Origin: Anticarsia gemmatalis
Taxonomy: Eukaryota > Arthropoda > Insecta > Lepidoptera > Erebidae
Direction: 5' to 3'
DNA length: 64,000 nucleotides
Assembly: GCF_050436995.1 (NCBI RefSeq)
Contig: NC_134770.1
Coordinates: 8,132,501-8,196,500 of the forward strand
In this document: positions 57,217 through 64,000 of the stretch, in pieces
How the letters are laid out: each line of letters opens with the position of its first letter
Position numbering within the stretch: the stretch's first letter is position 1
The notes under the pieces: generated by a model
The model's input: the letters and a program-made list of their open reading frames with translations, nothing else
Told to the model about the DNA's origin: nothing
The model's database searches: none
Translations under genes and position numbers: made by a program

Positions 57217-57559
57217 TATAATCAAAAAGGGGGGATAATGCCAGGGTTTCTATGACACCTGGTTTCACTTTCCATAGTCCAATAATCATTGGTTTTTGTA
57301 TACCATGGTATATAACAAAGCTATTGTCTAATAAACATTATATTCTATTATTTGGAAAACAGTTACTATAGCACTAAGTATTCATAGTCCACCTAGACTT
57401 GTTTAGCCGTATAAACGTGTGTTTGGCTCAAAAATGCCTATACAACGAGGTATCATACATAGCTATTGGAAGGTGGAAACAAAATGGGCACCTTCATTTA
57501 ATGTTCATTTGAAATATATTATGCTTTGTTTTCATAGGGGTAGGTACAGACTAAAGAAC

Positions 57560-57730
57560 GTCACTTGATATAAATCAAAATCAAATCATGTATTCATTTA
57601 AGTCAAATATTGACACTTATGATAGTCGTTACAATTACAATTTCTGAATCTACCACTAGCTTGGAAAGGGGGTAGAGACTTATGAGAAGAGCTAGCGAGA
57701 AACTCACGGCCACTTTTTTCATTTGCCAAA
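57560..57730 (-). repeat. LINE 3' tail, reverse
   Basis: ATCAAAATCAAATCATGTAT, TTGACACTTATGATAGTCGT, GAAGAGCTAGCGAGAAACTC and GGCCACTTTTTTC are the reversed words of the tail at 47205-47447. Confidence 0.7.
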
Positions 57731-58449
57731 AGTTTTACAATGTGGTTGATACATTAATTGATCATGTGAGGCGCTGCATACAATCTATGATATAGACTAA
57801 ACGACTAAGGATAATCACAGTGATCCTCATAAACTTCTTTTGCTTCAATTATATTTATACTATTCTGACCCCCGGCTACGAGTATCGGTAGTGGTGAACA
57901 TTCAAGGGCGACCTCAAACCATTACCATCAACTACCCCTAATTTTCAAGGTTTCAATACCATAAACATAATTAATAACCCAAAACTTTACCAAATAATAT
58001 TCATAGCCCACAAATTAGACCCAATCGAGAGCGAAACTCCCATCAGGTGAGTCTCAAACAGAATATTTATAGTTGACTCGCACTTACCAACAGATGGCGT
58101 TGTATCAATATGGCCGGCGTGACTCGCGCAATCAAAGTTTCGCGTAAGTTTGCATATACAAGTTGTTGAAAGTTTGTTGCTTTAACTAAATTACTACAAG
58201 TTATTATGGGAAGTCGATGCTGAGCAATCTGTTTGAAGTCGATTTTATTGAGAGGCCTTTGAGAGTGTTTGGATAAGTATGAAAGCTTTTCAGGGAAGTA
58301 TTATGATGAACTGATTTTTGAATAGGATTTTTTAAAGATCATGATAGTTATATATTTTTTTGCCTGTTCACTGCTGAGCTGTAATTTTTTTAGGTTTTTT
58401 TACCTCGCGTCCCTTTTACTCTAAATCGAAATATGTTTTACATTGTTTG

Positions 58450-58585
58450 TCCTGTTATTGAGAGCGAGCCTGTTGCCATCAAATCTAGGCTTATTATAAA
58501 ACACCCCTTGAACAACCGACAAGAAATTAAATAACTCAATGCTGGACTCAAGAATAGAACCTAAGACTTCGTGACAAACAATCGT
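58450..58585 (-). mobile_element. tRNA-SINE (family D) remnant, reverse
   Basis: GAGAGCGAGCCTGTTGCCAT, TAGGCTTATTATAAAACACC and CTCAAGAATAGAACCTAAGA, then CTTCGTGAC, follow the family order in strongly diverged form. Confidence 0.4.
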
Positions 58586-58900
58586 ATCCCTACCACACAA
58601 TGAGTTCCCAAATTGTCATGTCACCCTTAAGCATCAAAATCACCTTCAACACAAAATTCGACATTAAAAATAAAATAAAAGAGGGAAAAAGCCTCGGATT
58701 TTCACCCCCAAAATTAAGGGAGGATATAAGTGAACGTTCATAATCCACATTGTGCTACCTTCAGACAGAACTTTACCAATATTACAAGTCAATCCACGTA
58801 TTAAGTTAGCTAAGGGATGTTAAGGTGAATACAGACGGAGGTAGTTTTTTAAAGAAAAAAATGTATTTTTTTGGTTATTTTGGAAAGAGTATCAGTATGC

Positions 58901-59066
58901 GTATCACGTTTCTTAGTTGACAACTAGTGTATGTCAAATTAATCACTATTTAGTGCATTGCTGCTTAAATGTAACGTGTTAATCACTTTCATCTAAGGGA
59001 GAAAACAATGTACAGCATAGTGGCTTTCAAATAAGTGTCAACTGACAATGGTAGCTTACCACGTAA
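58901..59066 (-). mobile_element. MITE copy 2 (pair with 18281-18447), reverse
   Basis: GTATCACGTTTCTTAGTTGA starts it. The interior TAAGGGAGAAAACAATGTAC and AGCATAGTGGCTTTCAAATA is the reverse complement of the copy at 18281. The right end has decayed to GCTTACCACGTAAGG. Confidence 0.75.
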
Positions 59067-59069
59067 GGT

Positions 59070-61759
59070 TGAAAAAAAGAGATCTTTAACTTGGTTTTGT
59101 CTTTAGGTCCTAGCTTTGATTACAAAGCTGAGCAAAGAATGGTATTTGATGAACTGGTAATTAAAATGAAATCGAAGATACGTACGTCTTCTTTTGTGTT
59201 GTTAATATACATAATATACTAGTAATATATATTGTATTTGAACCCTGGCTTTCTAAGTATGAAAATGAACATTAATTACGTTCTATTCTCTACCTACTCA
59301 CAAAACGAATCACGTTTATTGGATTTGTGAGTTTTTCCACCCAGCTCTCACTGTAAAAATGATATTCTTCCTACTCTCAAATTCAATCCTCAAAATTGCA
59401 TCAAAAACAGAACTGCACTTAAAATTTAATATTTCAATTCGAAACAACAGGATTCTTTTGCAATATCACTCTTAATCCCCGGAGATTCGCACTTGACGAT
59501 TATTGTTCGAGCTCGGGGTGGAATTGGCCGGTATTATAGAGGATCAGGGGAGGAAAGAGGGGGGAAGGGAGGAACTACGAAATCTGAGGCATTAACGCAA
59601 TTGTAGAGCTGGTTCAGACTTGCCACTTATTGTTGGGTTATTGAAGAATTTTGATAGAAGGTACTTGTATCTTCTATCAAATTATACGCAAATGTCCATC
59701 TGTTGCTGTAAGCTTTCACAGTTTAACTGCTAAACATATTTTGGTAAAATATTATAAAATAATTGTAACAATCACAGACTAGCCTATGCCCTTTCTGAAA
59801 TCAATCGGCGGGCCTATACATATAACAAGATGTGTGGATGTAAATGAAGTAAAAAATTAGGCAATTTGCAGCTTTTCTTCTCTGCCTACCTTCATAGAAA
59901 AAAAGCCTGACTCTGTGTATGCATTTACTTAATGTATAAAACGTTGAATGCAATTATAAATTTATAAGCGAACGGTAACGCGAAATTTTAAGTTAATATT
60001 CGGAATGTTGTACTTAATTCAGCCACCTGATTTAGTCTTGTTTTTCTCAGAACCTAACCCAAAAACAACCCCTCAACAGCTTAATAAAGTACAATAAAAA
60101 CCCCAACCCTATCACGCCGACAAACACAATCATCCCTTATCACACCCCATAATAGGGAAGAAGGTGTGAACACGTCACAATGACGAAGGTTCCGTCGTAA
60201 TGACGTTTTTAAATGAATTCTCATTAAGTTATGTCTTTGTCATATTTTGGTAATTAACTGGGAGTTTTTAGGGGTACTAAAAATAGAAAATTCTTGTTTA
60301 GTTTCTATTTACCTAAAATAGGGACAAAGCGTGATTTTATGTATTTTGCGTAAGTTAATTAGTTATTATTGTGCCTTAATTTGACACTGAAAAATCGGTG
60401 AACTATCAGTGAGGTAAGCAACATATGCTGCGTTCAGTTTATGGATGGGTAACCGTTAAGTGCTTAAACGTTTTCACGGTTTTAATTTTGGTGCGTAAGT
60501 TATCTTATAAGATTATGGATTAAAAATAGGTATGATAAGTGATATAAGGTACTAAATAATGTAGTATGGCATGAAATCGCAATAAAATGTTTGGCAAGTG
60601 CATTCAACAAAGTAACGCTAAAGATTTGTGAGATAGAGTTAATTAAATCTATGCGATATTGAAGCTACAAGTTTGGCCAATAACGCCAAGAGTTGCGTCT
60701 TACAAACGAGATGCTGCTTTTAGATTGGAGCTGCTAAATACGCGATAGAGAGGAAAAAAGGGTTTAGAAATTAAGGCAAGGGTTTAAAGACTAGGGTAGT
60801 GAGTGAAACTTTAGATTTTGGGTTATGCTCGTTTGTGTTATTTTTAATAATTTTTTCAGCATCTAATCCAGTACTTTTTTAATATAGTTCTGATTGTTTT
60901 CAACATCTTCAATAATTAATTCTGATCCGGATTGAGCATAAAAGAAACTAGATTTTTCAGAATGATATTTTTTGGAATATTAACTAACTAACATGTTAAA
61001 AAGACTAGCATGTTATTACACGAAATTAACGCTGCTATTGACTCAATATGGATCTGTGTACACTAATAGGTGTCCCTTAATAGGCATAAATCCTGAAAAA
61101 ATTAGAGAAGATATCGTTTGAAAATTTTATAGTTATGTTTGTGTTAAAATTAAAATATTACTTCCCGCTTCTTTAATGGCCCAACATTGGCGTCTGTTTT
61201 CATTAAGTGGACTTTGGTCCAGTGCAGAATTATTGTGAGATCCGACCGTTAGCGTTATATTATGTAAATAACATCGTGTTTGTATGTTATATTATATTTG
61301 TATGTATAGCTTATTTAGAAAGGAAGTGTCAATGGTGTAGTGTGACGGTGGTACAGGTTTGAATTCTAGATTATCTAATTCTCTCATCTAAAAATTATAG
61401 ATCTAGGTAAAAATTACAAGCATCGTGATTTTTTTAGTTGGTGTTATGGCATATTGTCAAACATATATTAAGTTTCCTCCCAAAAAAGCCTTATTTTCTC
61501 ACATACCCATGTAAGAATCACGGTAGGAAAATATGCACCTTAAAATTTCACAAACCTTTAAAATATCATATTATTATAACATTATTTACCTTTGAATTAC
61601 AATGTTACTATACTAATTAGAACCTAAAAACTGACAAAATGATTATGAATTGACGATTACAAGCCCTGTTGGCTACCAATACCCATTTTGAGAAATAATT
61701 TACTAATAATACGTAGTGGAAGCCGCAATGTAAGTAAACTGTAACTACATACAGAATTT

Positions 61760-61790
<31 letters not shown>

Positions 61791-62110
61791 CACAAAGGTC
61801 TAATTCACCCTCACGTATAAGGAAAGTCCGTATGTCAATAGTTTTATTTTTATCTCGCTGCTCATTTGTAGGAAATCCACACAAAATTAAATATATCCGG
61901 GTGGATATCAAACGGGAGGTTTCCCTTCATTTTCTTAGAGAATGTCAATTAGATCGAGAGACGCTGTAAAAATACCTTTGTAAATAGATACTGGGTTGTT
62001 TATTACGTAATTTTAATGTTTAAGATGTATTTACCAAGGATTATGTAAGTGATTGTTATTAGAGTAACTTTAGTTCCGTCCACGTAAAATTGATATGTCA
62101 ATTATAATAT
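59070..62110. other. AT-rich intron stretch with scraps, no gene seen
   Basis: A purine-rich patch (AGGGGAGGAAAGAGGGGGGA) lies at about 59549. A 5S-SINE scrap (GAGGTAAGCAACATATGCTG, GTTTATGGATGGGTAACCG) is at 60410-60455. A repeat tail (CTCTGCCTACCTTCATAG) is at 59880. An (ATGT)n microsatellite is at 61762-61790. No exon recognised. Confidence 0.4.
61762..61790 (+). repeat. (ATGT)n microsatellite
   Basis: Seven ATGT units in a row. Short ATGT runs also end several moth repeats elsewhere in the window. Confidence 0.9.
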
Positions 62111-62117
62111 AGATTAT

Positions 62118-62325
62118 TGACTGTCTCTATGGCACAGTCGTTAATGTATCTGACAGCTAATCATAAAGTCTTGGGTTCGATTTCAATTAGGTGTAGGCAG
62201 GGGTGTATTAAATACACCATGTTTTGCTTAACAATGTTAGTTCCATGTAATAGGGTGAGACTGGTGCTATTTTACGGGCATATTACCATACTCTGTGCTA
62301 CTAATGAGAAAAAAAAACATTAAAA
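62118..62325 (+). mobile_element. tRNA-derived SINE (family D), forward
   Basis: Box A (CTCTATGGCACAGTCGTTA) and box B (CTTGGGTTCGATTTCAATT) are followed by GTGTAGGCAGGGGTGTATTA, AATACACCATGTTTTGC and AGTTCCATGTAATAGGGTGA. Confidence 0.7.
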
Positions 62326-62434
62326 TGCAACCATCATTGTTTATTCCGTTAGCTCGTACATCTTTTACAGTTAACCTTACATCCCGCTCTTCAATGTCAG
62401 ACAGTCAGACTAAAACTATTACAAAAGTACCTTC

Positions 62435-62580
62435 GCTTCCGTACTACTACTATTGCGTCGATAGGTTTGATTCCTACACGGAACAATTATTTCGGGTCTG
62501 GTTGTACTTTGTGTCCGTTGTTTGTATGTTTGTAAAAAGTCCCCGTGACACAAGAGCAATTTTTAGTGCTGGTATTCTTT
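62435..62580 (+). mobile_element. tRNA-SINE (family B), forward, head-truncated
   Basis: GATAGGTTTGATTCCTACAC carries box B. The body GGTCTGGTTGTACTTTGTGT, CCGTTGTTTGTATGTTTGTA and AAAAGTCCCCGTGACACAAG is well kept. Confidence 0.7.
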
Positions 62581-62794
62581 AGAGCACAAAGACCATGTGA
62601 AGCATCTTGGTCAATATCGGTACACAAGTTACAAGCTACAGGGACCGGCCTAATTTATTCGGACACTAACCATGTGTTTGGCACTAAGCCGGCAGCTCAT
62701 TGCGTTGTGTTGAGAGGTACGGTGGCTGTTATAGCGGGAGCGATTCGCTTATGAAACAGTATTAGAAATATTTGAAGTGCTAAAAGCGTGTTTA

Positions 62795-62912
62795 CTGGTT
62801 TGAACGAAGCAAATGAGTTTTCTTAGATGGGTAGCCGCCTAGTGGTATTTGACGATAGCGACAGCAAACGTTAGGCCTTTCAGAGACCTTCGGGTGCCCG
62901 AATTAACTTTTT
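62795..62912 (+). mobile_element. 5S rRNA-derived SINE, partial
   Basis: TTTCTTAGATGGGTAGCCGC, CTAGTGGTATTTGACGATAG and CAGAGACCTTCGGGTGCCCG match the second half of the head and the body of 34575-34815. Confidence 0.6.
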
Positions 62913-63025
62913 TTTAAAGACCACTCCCGCACTAAGAACTCCTTTTGTGTTGCGGTGACTTTTACACTATTTAAACAACTATTTGTGGATCGCACTCATA
63001 ATTGTCTCGTGTAGGAATCGTATAA
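62905..63025 (-). mobile_element. tRNA-SINE (family B) remnant, reverse
   Basis: TTTTTTTAAAGACCACTCCC, GCACTAAGAACTCCTTTTGT, TTGCGGTGACTTTTACAC and GGATCGCACTCATAATTGTC, then GTGTAGGAATCG. Confidence 0.6.
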
Positions 63026-63434
63026 ATGACAACAATAGTTTAGGCTGATGCATTCCCAAAAGCGTATAAGTTTAGTTTTATATATAATAGAATACGGGAA
63101 TTAACGCGAACACGCAATTTATCGTATACCGTTACTAGATTTGTGTGCAGTTAAACAGTCAAAAATGTTTGTAAGTCACTAAAATGTTGGTCATACAAAG
63201 TAATCTCAAGCATTTCTTTTTACAAATTGCTTCCTATTTCCCGCTATCACTGAGACCTCACCCCACTCGCCCTACTTCCTCGCATGTATACTTGAGCACC
63301 GTTATCGTAAGAACCAACTTAATGGACGCATTAATTGTACATGGAGTGGCTCATTTAACTCGTTTTATGTATCCCCCTATCTCATCCTCCCATGTAGGGG
63401 ATTTTTTAAACCACTATTTATACATGAGATCTGC

Positions 63435-63560
63435 CTAGCCTTTCTTCTAGTTAGAATAGTTATGTTGAAGTCAGCTTCCAGTCTTACCAGATGCATAATA
63501 CTAAGAATTTTACATAAAGCGATCGCCTATCGGACCCTCACATTCTAGTTCCCTGGATTA
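63435..63560 (-). repeat. LINE-tail-like repeat (family F), reverse
   Basis: GCCTAGCCTTTCTTCTAGTT, AGTCAGCTTCCAGTCTTACC and AGATGCATAATACT are the reversed family-F words. They are followed by CTGGATTATAACACGATACC, matching the upstream block at 37225 and 39945. Confidence 0.65.
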
Positions 63561-63684
63561 TAACACGATACCCCTTAGATAGATATTTATACATGTTGTT
63601 CAACGAATAAAATAGGTTTTTGTAAGATTTTCTAACGGTTCTTAGGGGACGCCTCGCGCTAAGATGAACATGTCTTGGGGACAT

Positions 63685-63830
63685 GGAGGAGCTTTTACAA
63701 TCATACAAACAACAGACACAGAGCACTAAAATCATCTGAGCAATATTTTTAATTCGTGTGGGAATCAACCCAACTACTTAGTAACGCAGTAACAGTAACC
63801 AGTTTATCCACTGTGCCATAAAGGCTATAG
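63685..63830 (-). mobile_element. tRNA-SINE (family B), reverse
   Basis: GGAGCTTTTACAATCATACA, AACAACAGACACAGAGC and GTGTGGGAATCAACCCAACT lead to the reversed box A end CCACTGTGCCATAAAGG. Confidence 0.6.
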
Positions 63831-64000
63831 AATAGTCAGCTGCTTTGATAAAATCACGTAATTATCAATGGTTTAGGCAAAGGTCTCAAACAAACATTTG
63901 GCTAATAAGAATGTTAGTCTAATACGGGTCGAGCTATTTGTATTACAGAGGAAATACTCACAATTCACTATTTTAGATAAAAAATTAACATTACCTTGCC

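Larger units (their letters stand above)
42609..64000 (-). other. Upstream intron (partial), at least 21 kb
   Basis: Everything upstream of the acceptor at 42609 on the minus strand appears to be intron. It carries the TTTCA satellite element, the duplicated CRE-like modules, two Helitrons, a mariner MITE and SINE remnants. A GGCAAG|GTAATG sequence at the very right edge (about 63993-64000) could be the donor of the preceding exon, because a last base G in phase 1 would join to TC to form GTC (Val). Only seven bases of such an exon are visible, so this is not supported further. Confidence 0.55.

Noticed and set aside
58085..58110. CTCF-type site (ACAGATGGCGTTGT)
   Set aside because: A single short match to an insect insulator core is too weak without binding or conservation data.

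Overview
This window looks like AT-rich nuclear DNA from a moth or butterfly, possibly a noctuid-like moth. The evidence is the repeat fauna rather than any gene: tRNA-headed and 5S-rRNA-headed SINEs, small non-autonomous Helitrons with the usual lepidopteran ends (start TCTATA..., finish GGTCAGCTAG between host A and T), a decayed non-LTR reverse transcriptase of the type common in Lepidoptera, and many TIR elements and MITEs. No prokaryotic or organellar features are present. The species assignment is inference.

Only two host coding exons can be supported, both on the minus strand and both belonging to one gene. The upstream exon (42423-42608) encodes the first half of an immunoglobulin domain and the downstream exon (9172-9321) encodes the second half. 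Splice sites and phases (1-1) match, so joining them gives a complete Ig domain with its Cys-Trp-Cys core. The sequence style (G-K/R-P-x-P-x-V-T-W-Y) resembles the Sidestep (Side) family of insect neuronal Ig receptors. The intron splitting the domain is 33.1 kb; the intron upstream of 42608 runs at least to about 63.99 kb; sequence below 9172 is the next intron or beyond. Essentially the whole window is therefore intronic DNA of a long Ig-superfamily gene.

Layout. 0.7-5 kb: a tRNA-SINE, a hairpin-headed repeat, a 106-bp perfect inverted repeat, and a 1.9-kb TIR element (2969-4889) holding most of the window's CpG-rich DNA. 5-9 kb: SINE debris. 9.17-9.32 kb: exon. 9.3-27 kb: long intron with SINE copies, a MITE at 18.3 kb and large stretches of unique-looking AT-rich DNA. 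27.6-29.9 kb: a TIR element containing 72-bp tandem repeats and a broken LINE. 33-40 kb: a complete Helitron, 5S-derived SINEs and LINE-tail repeats. 42.4-42.6 kb: exon. 43.7-46.9 kb: a TIR element that contains 291 uninterrupted TTTCA repeats followed by 8 TTTTA repeats. 48-50 kb: nested duplications, one carrying paired CRE-like sites. 52-57 kb: two further Helitrons, a 31-bp perfect palindrome and a mariner-type MITE. 57-64 kb: MITE, LINE tail and SINE remnants.

The most striking item is the intronic (TTTCA)n-(TTTTA)n array, which has the same two-motif make-up as the human FAME epilepsy expansions, here inside a transposon in an insect gene. No new protein system was found; the window's interest lies in repeats, possible regulatory modules and gene architecture. 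All repeat-family calls come from reading the sequence and were not checked against a database.
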